A stretch of DNA of 64,000 nt from Actinokineospora fastidiosa (GTDB lineage: Bacteria > Actinomycetota > Actinomycetes > Mycobacteriales > Pseudonocardiaceae): NCBI RefSeq assembly GCF_014648415.1, contig NZ_BMRB01000001.1:186001-250000 (forward strand), given 5' to 3'. Below the pieces are notes generated by a model, which was not told the origin of the DNA, searched no databases, and was given only the letters and a program-made list of their open reading frames with translations. Of this stretch, positions 8,799 through 17,560 are shown in pieces. Both the position numbers and the translations under genes were made by a program. Each line of letters starts with the position of its first letter. Position 1 is the first letter of the stretch.

Positions 8799-9878
8799 TC
8801 ACGCCATCGTCAGGCGGACGACGGCGGCGGTGACGCGTTCGTCGGAGGCCGTCAGGGCGATGCGGACGTGCTTGCCGCCCGTGGGGCCGTAGAAGGTGCC
8901 GGGCGCGGCGAGGATGCCGTGGTCGGCCAGCCAGGAGACGGTGTCCCACGCCGGTTCCCCGCGCGTCGCCCACAGGTACAGGCCCGCCTGGGAGTGGTCG
9001 ATGGTGAAGCCCGCCTCCGCCAGCGCGGCCCGCAGCGCCTCGCGGCGGCGGCCGAACCGGGCCTTCTGCGCGGCGACGTGGTCGTCGTCGGTCAGGGCGG
9101 CGGTCATGGCCGCCTGGACCGGGAACGGGACGATCATGCCCGCGTGCTTGCGCAGTTCCAGCAGGCGCGAGACCAGGGCGGGATCACCGGTGACGAAACC
9201 GGCGCGGTAGCCGGCGAGGCTCGACGACTTCGACAGCGAGTGCACCGCCAGCAGACCGGTGAAGTCGCCGTCGCAGACCGAGGGGTGCAGGATCGACACC
9301 GGCTCGGCGTCCCAGCCCAGCGACAGGTAGCACTCGTCCGAGGCGACGACGACGCCCCGCGAGCGCGCCCAGTCCACGACCTTGCGCAGGTGCTCGACCG
9401 GCAGCACCTTCCCCGTCGGGTTCGCCGGGGAGTTCAGCCACAGCAGCGACGGCGTGGCAGGCCCGATCTGGGTCAGGCTGTCGGCGCGCGTCACCGACGC
9501 GCCCGCGAGCAGGGCGCCCACCTCGTAGGTCGGGTAGGCCACCTCGGGGATCACCACCGAGGTGGCGCCCAGCAGCGTCGGCAGCCAGGCCACCAGTTCC
9601 TTGGACCCGATGGTCGGCAGCACCGCCAGCGGGTCGAGCCCGACCACGCCGAACCGGCGCGCCATCGCCGCCACCGCGGCCACCCGCAGCGCGGGCGTGC
9701 CGTGCGTGGTCGGGTATCCGGGCACGTCCGACACCGACGCCAGCGCGGCGCGGATGACCTCCGGCACCGGGTCGACCGGGGTGCCCACCGACAGGTCGAC
9801 CACGCCGTCGGGATGCGCTCGCGCGCGGGCGGCGTGGTCGGCCAGGCTGTCCCAGGGAAAGTCCGGAAGCGTGGTCAC
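8799..9878 (-). CDS. dapC: Succinyldiaminopimelate transaminase
   Basis: A 359-residue class I/II PLP aminotransferase of the actinobacterial DapC type, making N-succinyl-L,L-DAP between DapD and DapE. Visible landmarks are [11 protein letters not shown] near the start, [11 protein letters not shown] (substrate-binding Asn), [11 protein letters not shown] (Asp-x-x-Tyr contacting the cofactor), and [15 protein letters not shown] with the PLP lysine in the SLSKSS strand. GTG 9878 overlaps the TGA of fdxA as GTGA, so translation is coupled. The fdxA-dapC pairing matches the mycobacterial fdxC-dapC arrangement. Confidence 0.93.
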   Translation of the reverse strand: MTTLPDFPWDSLADHAARARAHPDGVVDLSVGTPVDPVPEVIRAALASVSDVPGYPTTHGTPALRVAAVAAMARRFGVVGLDPLAVLPTIGSKELVAWLPTLLGATSVVIPEVAYPTYEVGALLAGASVTRADSLTQIGPATPSLLWLNSPANPTGKVLPVEHLRKVVDWARSRGVVVASDECYLSLGWDAEPVSILHPSVCDGDFTGLLAVHSLSKSSSLAGYRAGFVTGDPALVSRLLELRKHAGMIVPFPVQAAMTAALTDDDHVAAQKARFGRRREALRAALAEAGFTIDHSQAGLYLWATRGEPAWDTVSWLADHGILAAPGTFYGPTGGKHVRIALTASDERVTAAVVRLTMA

Positions 9879-10201
9879 TCGTCGTGGGAGCGCGGGTCCA
9901 GCGCCTTGATCCAGTCCGGGTCGTTGCTGGTCTTGCCGGTCTTGGACGCACCGCCGGGGGAGCCGAGCTCGTCGAAGAAGTCCACGTTCGCCTTGGTGTA
10001 GGCGGCCCACTGGTCGGGCACGTCGTCCTCGTAGTAGATGGCCTCGACCGGGCAGACCGGCTCGCAGGCTCCGCAGTCGACGCACTCGTCGGGGTGGATG
10101 TAGAGCATCCGGTCCCCTTCGTAGATGCAGTCGACGGGGCACTCCTCGATGCAGGCCTTGTCGAGCAAATCGACGCAGGGCTCGGCGATCACGTACGTCA
10201 C
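9875..10201 (-). CDS. fdxA: Seven-iron ferredoxin
   Basis: The 108-residue protein carries both cluster motifs of a 7Fe ferredoxin: Cys9, Cys17 and Cys50 for the 3Fe-4S centre and Cys21, Cys40, Cys43, Cys46 (CVDCGAC) for the 4Fe-4S centre. An extra Cys25 is present. The C-terminal extension ([18 protein letters not shown]...) is typical of the actinobacterial FdxA/FdxC type. It starts at GTG 10201 with an AGGAG-type site upstream and its stop overlaps dapC. It is a cytoplasmic electron carrier; a type-2 ferredoxin reductase is encoded at 50559-51536. Confidence 0.95.
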   Translation of the reverse strand: MTYVIAEPCVDLLDKACIEECPVDCIYEGDRMLYIHPDECVDCGACEPVCPVEAIYYEDDVPDQWAAYTKANVDFFDELGSPGGASKTGKTSNDPDWIKALDPRSHDE

Positions 10202-10353
10202 TGCGGTCTCCTGCTCCTTCTATCTTCGACGGCGCGCAGGCGTCCTTCTGCGCGACACCGGCCAGTATCCCCTGCCCCCCACTGTGACACGCAGCAGGTG
10301 CCATGTTGTTCACAATGCAGGAGAAGGTGGCCCCATCCGGCGAGACTGGGGTA

Positions 10354-11058
10354 GTGCACCCGATGGAGACCCTGGAGGGCGTCTGCGCCGACGCCTGGCC
10401 CGCCGTCGTCCGCCGCGACCTCGGCGACTGGCGGATGCGCGCGGCGGGCGGCTACACCGGACGGGCTAACAGCACGCTGGCGATCGGCGACCCCGGGCTG
10501 CCGCTGCACCGCGCCCTGGACACCGTCGTCGCCTTCTCCCGCGAGCACGGCATCCGCCCCTACCTGCAGGTCGTCAGCGGTTCACCCGTCGAGGAGGACC
10601 TGACCGACCACGGCTGGCGGGCGAACACCGCCCACGCCAAGGGCGCCGAGACGTACGTGCTCGTCGGCCCGACCCGGCCCGCGCCCGGCGATGTCCGCGA
10701 CACCCCGCCCCCGGGCTGGCTGGAGGTCGCGGTGGGCGGCGTCCCGACACGTGCTCAAGAACACGTCCTCACCACCGGCCCGCGTGTCGGTTTCGCCACG
10801 GTGTGGGACGGCGACGCCATCGCCGGCATCGCGCGCGGCTGCGTCGTCGGGGCGTACCTGCACGTCGCGGTCCTGGAGGTGCGCCCTGAGCACCGCCGCA
10901 GGGGCCACGGCGCCGCGCTGCTCGCCGCGCTCGACCACTGGGCCGGGACGCCCTACCGGGTCCTCCAGGTCACGACGGCCAACACCGCCGCGGTGGCCCT
11001 CTACCGCCGCGAGAACCTCACCGAGTCCCACCGCTACCGATACTGGGTCGGCGACTGA
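10354..11058 (+). CDS. GNAT-family N-acetyltransferase
   Basis: The C-terminal half is a GNAT fold: a central beta strand (LHVAVLEVRPEHRRRGHG, with the acetyl-CoA pyrophosphate-binding RRRGHG loop at about residue 178-190) and the final VTTANTAAVALYRRENL segment (N-x2-A-x2-L-Y). The N-terminal 100 residues, beginning near METLEGVCADAWPA, form a second, less conserved lobe as in the Rv0428c-like two-domain enzymes. The start is uncertain: GTG 10354, ATG 10363 and ATG 10303 are all in frame. Its 3' end overlaps the convergent gene by 41 bp. Substrate unknown. Confidence 0.8.
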   Translation: MHPMETLEGVCADAWPAVVRRDLGDWRMRAAGGYTGRANSTLAIGDPGLPLHRALDTVVAFSREHGIRPYLQVVSGSPVEEDLTDHGWRANTAHAKGAETYVLVGPTRPAPGDVRDTPPPGWLEVAVGGVPTRAQEHVLTTGPRVGFATVWDGDAIAGIARGCVVGAYLHVAVLEVRPEHRRRGHGAALLAALDHWAGTPYRVLQVTTANTAAVALYRRENLTESHRYRYWVGD

Positions 11059-11854
11059 GCCACTTGCGCCCCTTGCGCACCGCCCGCTTCAGGGCGGAGC
11101 GCTCGCCGAGGTAGTCGCCGAGGGCGCCGACGATCGGGAGCATGCCGATCAGCTGGTGGTAGAACCGGCCCTGCGGTCGCTTGTCCAGCTCCTCCCCCAG
11201 CGCGTAGAGGGTGCGGCCGAAGCGCCAGAGGGTGCGGGCGGCGGCCTTGACCGTCACCCGGCCGTGCTTGGCCGAGCTGGCGTCGAGCTCCTGGGTGAGG
11301 TCGGCGGTGGCGGCGTCCTCATCGGCGTCGGCCAGTCCCGCGCCGCGGGCCAGCTCGAGGGGGATGTCGCGGTCGAACAGGACGTGGGCGATCAGCCGGA
11401 CGCGCTCGGCGGCGTCCAGGCCGTTCTCCATGCCGATCGCCGAGAGGACCAGGCCCTGGCCCGCGCTCGCCAGCGTCGTCTGGATCGGCAGGCGGTCGGC
11501 AAGGGCGCCGCCGACCCCGGGGATGGCCGCGATGAGCACCGTGAACCGGCCGACCCGGTTGAGCCACCAGTCCTCCCGCTCGGCGACGGTCATCCCGTCC
11601 CACGCCCGCGTCCCGGGCACGCGCACGTGCTCCAGGCCCGAGCGCAGCCGCTCGCGGATCGACTTGTCGACTTTCGCCAGGTGCTCGGTGTCTTCCCTGT
11701 CCGCGTCCGACCGGTCGGCCTCCGCGCTCGGCAGGACCTTGCGGACCAGGAAGAACGGGTTGGAGTCGCGCAGCGCGGCGAGCATGGGCGCGGTGGCCCG
11801 CACGAACGGCCGCAGGACGGACACCACGTGCTTGTCGGTGATGTACTCGGCCAC
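11018..11854 (-). CDS. Conserved hypothetical protein with amphipathic/hydrophobic segments
   Basis: Not recognised. The 278-residue protein starts at GTG 11854. The central part has a moderately hydrophobic, Gly-rich stretch (RFTVLIAAIPGVGGALADRLP, about residue 101 onward) and a further QGLVLSAIGMENGL, while the C-terminus has IGMLPIVGALGDYLGER followed by a strongly basic tail (KRAVRKGRKWLSRR). The alternation of short hydrophobic loops and a basic tail suggests peripheral membrane association; there is no signal peptide. It may be transcribed with the adjacent membrane protein and mshB (37-bp gap), all on the same strand. Confidence 0.7.
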   Translation of the reverse strand: MAEYITDKHVVSVLRPFVRATAPMLAALRDSNPFFLVRKVLPSAEADRSDADREDTEHLAKVDKSIRERLRSGLEHVRVPGTRAWDGMTVAEREDWWLNRVGRFTVLIAAIPGVGGALADRLPIQTTLASAGQGLVLSAIGMENGLDAAERVRLIAHVLFDRDIPLELARGAGLADADEDAATADLTQELDASSAKHGRVTVKAAARTLWRFGRTLYALGEELDKRPQGRFYHQLIGMLPIVGALGDYLGERSALKRAVRKGRKWLSRRPSIGSGGTR

Positions 11855-11890
11855 GGGCCCAGTCTGGGTGATCGGCGCGGCGCCCGCAGG

Positions 11891-12304
11891 CTAGCCGCGC
11901 GTGTCCTGGTTGCGCGCGATGGCCGCCTTGGCCATCACGTCGCCGATCCGGAAGGCCGCCGGGAACGCGCCCGCGCCCAGCAACAGCAGCATCCGCCAGT
12001 CCGACAGGACGATCCGGTCGCCGCCGGGGCCGATGAGCACGAACAGCAGCAGCGTGCCCAGCCACACCCACAGCGGCGCGCCCGCGACCGCGGGCCGAGG
12101 GGCCACCCGGCCCGCCGCGCCGACCAGCCACCACATGCTGACCGCGGCGACCAGCGCGGAGATCGGGAACGGCGTGGCCCCGATGTCGGGCAGCAGCGTC
12201 CCGTCGAAGCGCAGCGGGAGGAAGAACAGCTCGAACACGGCGAGCACGGCGCTGATGGCCAACAACCCGCCCAGCGACCCGCGCTCCGCGCTCACGACGG
12301 CCAC
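11891..12304 (-). CDS. Four-helix membrane protein adjacent to mshB
   Basis: The 137-residue protein has four predicted membrane helices (about residues 11-29, 45-65, 78-96 and 100-118). It follows mshB by 7 bp on the same strand, so the two are very likely co-transcribed. A small membrane protein directly after mshB is also seen in mycobacteria, so this may be its counterpart. No catalytic motif is visible; function unknown. Confidence 0.75.
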   Translation of the reverse strand: MAVVSAERGSLGGLLAISAVLAVFELFFLPLRFDGTLLPDIGATPFPISALVAAVSMWWLVGAAGRVAPRPAVAGAPLWVWLGTLLLFVLIGPGGDRIVLSDWRMLLLLGAGAFPAAFRIGDVMAKAAIARNQDTRG

Positions 12305-12311
12305 GCCCGGC

Positions 12312-13187
12312 TCATCGGTCCGCGCCCGCGTGCTCGACCGGGGCGAGCCCGCCGAACAGGTCGGTCTCCACCGGGCCGGACCCGGACGCCAGCACGTAGC
12401 ACTCGCTGTCGAGCACCGGCTGGGCGATCCCGTTGGACAGCGCGTAGACGACGGTGTCCGCGGCCTCCCCCGCGCCCTGCCACACGCTGACCTGGGTCGC
12501 GTGGGCGCGCAGGGCCCGCAGCTTGGCGGGCAGGTGGTCGCCGATGGCCACCCGCGTGGTGATCTCCCGGTCGGCCACCACCGGCAGCTCGCCCGGCTCG
12601 GGCATCCGGTAGGGCAGGTCGACGCCCGCCAGCGCGGCCAGGCCCGCCTCGACGTCCCCCTCGGACACGACCGCGTAGTACAGCCGCTGCACCTCAGGGC
12701 AGCTCGCGAGCGCCGCGACGGTCACCTCGTGGGCGCGGATGTGGTCGGGGTGGCCGTATCCGCCGTCGGGCCCGTAGGTCACCACGACCTGGGGCCGCAC
12801 CTCGGCCAGGATCGCCGCCAGGGCGGCGGCCTGCTCGTCGAGGTCGCCCCCGACGAACGCGCGGGGATGGGCGTTGGCGGGCGTGTCGACCATGCCGGAG
12901 TCCCGCCAGCGGCCCATGCCGCCGAGGTAGCGGTGGTCGGAGACGCCGAGCGCGGCGCACGCGGCGCGCAGCTCGGCCACCCGGTAGCCGCCGAGCTGGT
13001 CGGCGGCGTGCGCGCCGAGTTGGGCGAGCGAGTCGGGGATGATCTCGCCCTCCTCGCCCAGGGTGCAGGTCACCAGGGTCACCTGCACGCCCGCGGCGGC
13101 GTAGCGGGCGATGGTCCCGCCGGTCCACAGGCTCTCGTCGTCCGGGTGCGCGTGGACGAGCAGCAGTCGTGGTGGGGCTGTCAGCAT
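12312..13187 (-). CDS. mshB: N-acetyl-1-D-myo-inositol-2-amino-2-deoxy-alpha-D-glucopyranoside deacetylase
   Basis: MshB removes the acetyl group from GlcNAc-Ins in mycothiol synthesis. The 291-residue zinc enzyme has the LmbE/PIG-L signature AHPDDE (His14, Asp16 as base, Asp17 as zinc ligand) and the second zinc-binding motif GYGHPDHIRAH. Length is slightly below the roughly 300 residues usual for MshB. ATG 13187 was preferred to an upstream in-frame ATG at 13205 because it places the core strand at the normal distance from the N-terminus. The presence of mycothiol biosynthesis is itself strong evidence for an actinomycete. Confidence 0.93.
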   Translation of the reverse strand: MLTAPPRLLLVHAHPDDESLWTGGTIARYAAAGVQVTLVTCTLGEEGEIIPDSLAQLGAHAADQLGGYRVAELRAACAALGVSDHRYLGGMGRWRDSGMVDTPANAHPRAFVGGDLDEQAAALAAILAEVRPQVVVTYGPDGGYGHPDHIRAHEVTVAALASCPEVQRLYYAVVSEGDVEAGLAALAGVDLPYRMPEPGELPVVADREITTRVAIGDHLPAKLRALRAHATQVSVWQGAGEAADTVVYALSNGIAQPVLDSECYVLASGSGPVETDLFGGLAPVEHAGADR

Positions 13188-13214
13188 CGGGGTCAGCCTA
13201 TGCACAGTAAGGCG

Positions 13215-13252
13215 ATGCAGGCGCGGGGACCCCGTGGTCCCCGCGCCTGCAT
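13215..13252. terminator. Strong intrinsic terminator of the opp operon
   Basis: A perfect 17-bp inverted repeat, beginning ATGCAGGCGC and ending GCGCCTGCAT, encloses the 4-nt loop CCGT. It sits 46 bp past the oppF stop. There is no long T run, which is common for GC-rich actinobacterial terminators. It also insulates mshB from the opp operon. Confidence 0.8.
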
Positions 13253-13297
13253 ACGGCGTCCAGCGGAGAAGTCGATCTTCCCCGGTCGGTCACCCTA

Positions 13298-14338
13298 CTA
13301 CGGGAGCACCTGCCGCTCCTCGGCGAAGTGGCACGCCGAGACGGTGGCGCCGTGGGCCACCAGCGGCGGCTCCTCGGTCGCGCAGATGTCCTGCGCCTTC
13401 CAGCACCGCGTCCGGAACCGGCACCCCGACGGCGGGTTGGCCGGGCTGGGCACGTCGCCGGTCAGCACGATGCGCTGCCGCTGCCGCTCCTGCTTGGGGT
13501 CGGGCACCGGCACCGCGGACAGCAGCGCCTGGGTGTACGGGTGGGTCGGCCGCTCGTAGATGGAGTTGCGGTCGCCGACCTCGACGATCTTGCCCAGGTA
13601 CATGACCGCGACCCGGTGCGAGATGTGCCGGACCACCGACAGGTCGTGCGCGACGAACAGGTACGCCAGACCCATCCGCTCCTGCAGTTCCTCCAGCAGG
13701 TTGACCACACCCGCCTGCACCGACACGTCCAGCGCGGACACCGGCTCGTCCAGCACGATCATCTTCGGGTCCAGGGCCAGCGCGCGGGCGATGCCGATGC
13801 GCTGGCGCTGACCGCCGGAGAACTCGTGCGGGTACCGGTTGCGGTGCTCCGGGTTGAGGCCGACCAGCTCGAGCAGCTCGTCGACCCGCCGCTGGATCTT
13901 CTCGTCGGAGCCGTACTTGTGGATGCGCAGCGGCTCGGCCACCACGTCGTTGACCTGCCAGCGCGGGTCGAGCGAGGCGTACGGGTCCTGGAAGACGATC
14001 TGCATGTCCTTGCGCAGCGGGCGCAGCTGCGCAGGCTTGAGCGTGGTCAGCTCGCGGCCCTCGAACTTGACCGACCCCGACGTCGGCTTGTGCAGCTGCA
14101 GGATGGCCCGCCCGGTGGTGGACTTCCCGCAGCCGGACTCGCCGACCAGGCCCAGCGTCTCGCCCTTGTTCAGGGTCATGCTGACCCCGGCCACGGCCTG
14201 CACCTCGGCCACGGTGCGCGGGATGATCCCGCCGCCGCGCACCGGGAACGTCTTGACCAGGTCGGTGACCTCCAGCAGCGGCGCGCTGCCGGTCCGGGGG
14301 GCGGACTGGGGGTCCGCCTTGGCGTAAGTCTCGGTCAT
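13298..14338 (-). CDS. oppF: Oligopeptide/dipeptide ABC transporter ATP-binding protein (OppF/DppF type)
   Basis: The 346-residue ATPase powers peptide import with OppD. Walker A is GESGCGKST (about residue 69-77), the signature is [15 protein letters not shown], and Walker B is [13 protein letters not shown]. The C-terminal oligo_HPY domain has [14 protein letters not shown] and the Cys-rich [15 protein letters not shown] segment that binds an iron-sulphur cluster in some members. ATG 14338 overlaps the OppD stop (ATGA), so the two subunits are made in coupled fashion. It is the last gene of the operon, followed by a strong terminator. Confidence 0.93.
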   Translation of the reverse strand: MTETYAKADPQSAPRTGSAPLLEVTDLVKTFPVRGGGIIPRTVAEVQAVAGVSMTLNKGETLGLVGESGCGKSTTGRAILQLHKPTSGSVKFEGRELTTLKPAQLRPLRKDMQIVFQDPYASLDPRWQVNDVVAEPLRIHKYGSDEKIQRRVDELLELVGLNPEHRNRYPHEFSGGQRQRIGIARALALDPKMIVLDEPVSALDVSVQAGVVNLLEELQERMGLAYLFVAHDLSVVRHISHRVAVMYLGKIVEVGDRNSIYERPTHPYTQALLSAVPVPDPKQERQRQRIVLTGDVPSPANPPSGCRFRTRCWKAQDICATEEPPLVAHGATVSACHFAEERQVLP

Positions 14339-15477
14339 GACGAATGGCCTTCCTGGTGCAGCCGCTGCTCGACCGCTTCCACGTCGTCGCCGACGTGGGT
14401 CGCGCCCGTGCCGGGCAGGATCGTGTCGTCGATCGTGCCGATCTCCTCGTGCTCGAACAGCTTCTCCGGGTTCGGCAGCGAGGCCAGGTGCTGCCAGCGG
14501 TGGCAGCGGCCGAAGTGGTTGCCCGAGTCGGTCGGCGTCAGCGGGGGCTCGACGCTGCGGCACTCGTCGATGACGAGCGGGCAGCGCGGCGAGAACGAGC
14601 AGCCGGTGGGCAGGTTGATCAGCGAGGGCGGGGCGCCCAGGATCGGGGTGAGCCGCTTGCCCAGCATCGTCGGGTCCGGCAGCGAGCCGAGCAGCCCGAC
14701 GGTGTAGGGCATCCGGGGGCGGTCGAACACCTCGTCGACCGGCCCGGCCTCGACGACCGTGCCCGCGTACATGACCTGCACGCGGTCGACCATGCCCGCG
14801 ACGACACCCAGGTCGTGGGTGATCATCACGATGGCCGCGTCCGTCTCGTCGCGGATGCGGAGCATGGTCTCCAGGATCTGCGCCTGGACGGTCACGTCGA
14901 GGGCCGTGGTCGGCTCGTCGGCGATGATCACGTCCGGGTCGTTGATGATCGCCATGGCGATCACCACGCGCTGGCGCATGCCGCCGGAGAACTCGTGCGG
15001 GTACTGGTGCGCCCGCTTCTGCGGCTCCGGGATGCCGACGAGCTCCAGCGCCTCGACGGCCTTGGCCCAGGCGACCTTCTTGGACACGTCGTGGTGGGCC
15101 TTGTAGGCCTCCGCGAGCTGCCACCCGATGGTGAAGACCGGGTTCAGCGAGGTCATCGGGTCCTGGAAGATCATGGCGATGCCGTTGTTGCGGATGCCCT
15201 GCATCTGCTTGTACGACCGCCCGACCAGCTCCCGGTCGCGGAACTTGATCGAGCCGGTGATCTTCGCGGAGCGGGGCAGCAGGCCCATCACGGCCATGGA
15301 CGACACCGACTTGCCCGAGCCGGACTCGCCGACGATGCCCAGCACCTCGCGGGGGCGCAGCGTGTAGGACACGTTGCGGACCGCGCGCACGTTGCCGTCG
15401 TCGGTCGGGAACGTGACCGAGAGGTCGTCCACGGCGAGCACCGCGTCGGTGGTGACGCGCTCGTTGAGTACGGTCAT
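14335..15477 (-). CDS. oppD: Oligopeptide/dipeptide ABC transporter ATP-binding protein (OppD/DppD type)
   Basis: The 380-residue ATPase has Walker A GESGSGKS, the signature [15 protein letters not shown], Walker [14 protein letters not shown] and the H-loop THDLG. The oligo_HPY tail is present ([13 protein letters not shown] and a Cys-containing [15 protein letters not shown]), followed by an acidic extension of about 50 residues. It pairs with OppF as the cytoplasmic motor for OppB/OppC. Its ATG overlaps the permease stop (ATGA) and its stop overlaps oppF. Confidence 0.93.
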   Translation of the reverse strand: MTVLNERVTTDAVLAVDDLSVTFPTDDGNVRAVRNVSYTLRPREVLGIVGESGSGKSVSSMAVMGLLPRSAKITGSIKFRDRELVGRSYKQMQGIRNNGIAMIFQDPMTSLNPVFTIGWQLAEAYKAHHDVSKKVAWAKAVEALELVGIPEPQKRAHQYPHEFSGGMRQRVVIAMAIINDPDVIIADEPTTALDVTVQAQILETMLRIRDETDAAIVMITHDLGVVAGMVDRVQVMYAGTVVEAGPVDEVFDRPRMPYTVGLLGSLPDPTMLGKRLTPILGAPPSLINLPTGCSFSPRCPLVIDECRSVEPPLTPTDSGNHFGRCHRWQHLASLPNPEKLFEHEEIGTIDDTILPGTGATHVGDDVEAVEQRLHQEGHSS

Positions 15478-16406
15478 CAGGCACGCACCTTCGTCTGACG
15501 AGGGTCGAACGCGTCGCGCAGGCCGTCGCCGATGAAGTTGACGCACAGCGACAGCGCGACGATGACCACGAACGGGCCCCAGAACAGCCAGGGCCTGGTG
15601 GTGATCTGGGCGTAGTTCTCGCTGATGATCAGGCCGAGCGAGGTGTCGGGGATCTGCACGCCCAGTCCGATGAAGGACAGCGCGGCCTCGGACAGCACGG
15701 CGAGGGCGATGGCCAGGGTGGCGTTCACCGTGATGCTGCCGACCATGTTGGGCACCAGGTGCCGGAAGATCACCCAGCGGGTGGTCGCGCCGGAGGCGCT
15801 GGCCGCCTCGATGAACTCCCGCTGCGACAGCGACAGCGTCTCGCCGCGGGTGATACGGGCGATGGACATCCACCCGAACGACGCCAGCACCAGGGCCACC
15901 ACGTACCAGCTTCCGCTGAACGCCTTGACCAGGATGCCCGCGACGGCGATGGCCGGGATGATCAGCATCAGGTCGATGACGCGGCTGATCGCGGTGTCGA
16001 CGAAGCCGCGCAGGTAGCCCGCGAGCGCGCCCAGGGTCACGCCGACCAGCGTGGCCAGGACCGCCACGGTGAGCGCGATCTGCACCGACAGCCGGGTGCC
16101 CCGCATGAGCTGGGCCAGCATGTCCTTGCCGATCTGGTTCGTGCCGAGCGGGTGCTCGGCGCTGGGCGGCTCGAACCGCCCGCCGGACGAGTCGTCGACC
16201 GAGATCCCCCAGAACAGCGGGCCGATCATGCCGAAGGCCACGATCAGGAGGAACACGATGAGGCTGGTCACGGCCAGCTTGTGCCGGAAGAAGCGCTGCC
16301 GGATCAGCGTGCTCTGCTTGCGCGCCTTGGAGGCGTCGAACTCGCTCGCCGTCCCGATCGGGGGGCCGGGCTGGTTCGCGGTGAGCAGCATCGGGTCGCT
16401 AGGCAA
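15477..16406 (-). CDS. oppC: Oligopeptide ABC transporter permease (OppC type)
   Basis: The 309-residue permease has an N-terminal cytoplasmic stretch of about 50 residues, a first helix ([19 protein letters not shown]), an extracytoplasmic loop with [11 protein letters not shown] and five further helices. The coupling EAA-type loop reads [23 protein letters not shown]. The TTG at 16406 is favoured as the start because GAGGA lies 7 bp upstream; the alternative ATG at 16391 would be 21 bp from that site. The chosen start overlaps the oppB stop by 8 bp. Confidence 0.92.
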   Translation of the reverse strand: MPSDPMLLTANQPGPPIGTASEFDASKARKQSTLIRQRFFRHKLAVTSLIVFLLIVAFGMIGPLFWGISVDDSSGGRFEPPSAEHPLGTNQIGKDMLAQLMRGTRLSVQIALTVAVLATLVGVTLGALAGYLRGFVDTAISRVIDLMLIIPAIAVAGILVKAFSGSWYVVALVLASFGWMSIARITRGETLSLSQREFIEAASASGATTRWVIFRHLVPNMVGSITVNATLAIALAVLSEAALSFIGLGVQIPDTSLGLIISENYAQITTRPWLFWGPFVVIVALSLCVNFIGDGLRDAFDPRQTKVRA

Positions 16407-17397
16407 GACGGATCCTCGGGTCGAGTACGCCGTACATGATGTCGGCGACGAGGTTGAAGATGATGACCATGGTCGCGGTGACCATCAGCCAGCCCATCAG
16501 CATGTTCGGGTCGAACTGGCGCACCGAGCTGACCAGCAGGAAGCCCATCCCGCGCCAGCCGAACACGGTCTCGGTCACGATCGCGCCGGTGAAGACGATG
16601 GCGAAGTTGATCGAGAACAGCGTGGTCACCGGGATCATCGCGTTGCGGAAGGCGTGCCGCAGGATGACGCGGCGCTGCGAGAGGCCCTTGGCCTTGGCGG
16701 TGCGCACGTAGTCCGAGTGCAGCGTCTCCAGCATCGAGGCGCGCTGGAAGCGGCTGTAGGCGGCGAAGCTGATCAGCGCCAGGGTGATCGTCGGCAGCGT
16801 GTACTGGCCGGTGTACTGATAAAGGACGTCGATGAACCCGCCCTCGTAGCCGGTCGTCGCAGGCGAGACCGTGCTCAGCCAGCGCTCCATTCCCATGCTG
16901 TTGAGGACGTTGTTGAACTCGATGCCGTAGGTCTTGAGGATCACCGCGACACAGAAGACCGGCATGGAGAACATCAGGAAGGCCGCGGACGTGGCGAAGT
17001 AGTCGAAGATCGAGTACTGCTTCACGGCCGCGAGCACGCCGACGGACACACCCAGCAGGATCGCCAGCAGCTCCGCGCCGATGACCAGGCGGAACGTGAT
17101 CCAGAGCGAGCGCATGACGGAGTCGAAGACCTCGACGCTGGCCTGGCCGAGAGCGATGCTCTCACCCCAGTCGCCGGACAGGAAGTCCGTCAGCCAGATC
17201 CAGTAGCGCTCGATGACGGGCTTGTCCAGGCCCAGGCTGATCTCGAGGGAGCGGACCATCTCCTCGGTCACGTTGGGTTGGGCCCGGTACTCCGCGAGCG
17301 GGTTGCCTGCCGAGGCAACCATCAGGTAGGCGAGAAAGCTGCCGATCAGCAGGATCGGGATTGATATCAGCAGCCTTCGGATGATGTAGCGAATCAC
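16399..17397 (-). CDS. oppB: Oligopeptide ABC transporter permease (OppB type)
   Basis: The 332-residue permease begins with the typical IRRLLISIPILLIGSFLAYL helix and has the N-terminal OppB/DppB domain, then the BPD transporter helices. The ATPase-coupling loop DYVRTAKAKGLSQRRVILRHAFRN (about residue 218) is the EAA motif. With OppC it forms the membrane channel. GTG 17397 is the only sensible start at the family position. It lies about 160 bp after oppA with a hairpin between, which may lower permease expression relative to the binding protein. Confidence 0.92.
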   Translation of the reverse strand: MIRYIIRRLLISIPILLIGSFLAYLMVASAGNPLAEYRAQPNVTEEMVRSLEISLGLDKPVIERYWIWLTDFLSGDWGESIALGQASVEVFDSVMRSLWITFRLVIGAELLAILLGVSVGVLAAVKQYSIFDYFATSAAFLMFSMPVFCVAVILKTYGIEFNNVLNSMGMERWLSTVSPATTGYEGGFIDVLYQYTGQYTLPTITLALISFAAYSRFQRASMLETLHSDYVRTAKAKGLSQRRVILRHAFRNAMIPVTTLFSINFAIVFTGAIVTETVFGWRGMGFLLVSSVRQFDPNMLMGWLMVTATMVIIFNLVADIMYGVLDPRIRLA

Positions 17398-17491
17398 GAG
17401 AACTCCTCGGTGGGGCCCAGGCGACCGGTAGGTGCGCTCCGGCGTCCTGACCCAGCCAGTGTGCGCCGGCCGCGGTCAGTGCCCAAGCGGA

Positions 17492-17519
17492 AGGGGCCGG
17501 ACTGTGTGGCCCGGCCCCT
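17492..17519. terminator. Attenuating hairpin between oppA and oppB
   Basis: A 9-bp perfect stem (AGGGGCCGG / CCGGCCCCT) with a 10-nt loop lies between the oppA stop and the oppB start. It lacks a T run, so it probably stabilises oppA mRNA or terminates partially, as in many ABC operons where the binding protein is made in excess. Confidence 0.55.
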
Positions 17520-17560
17520 CCGCTCGTCGACCTGTCAACCGCCAGGGGGCGGCGTGGTGA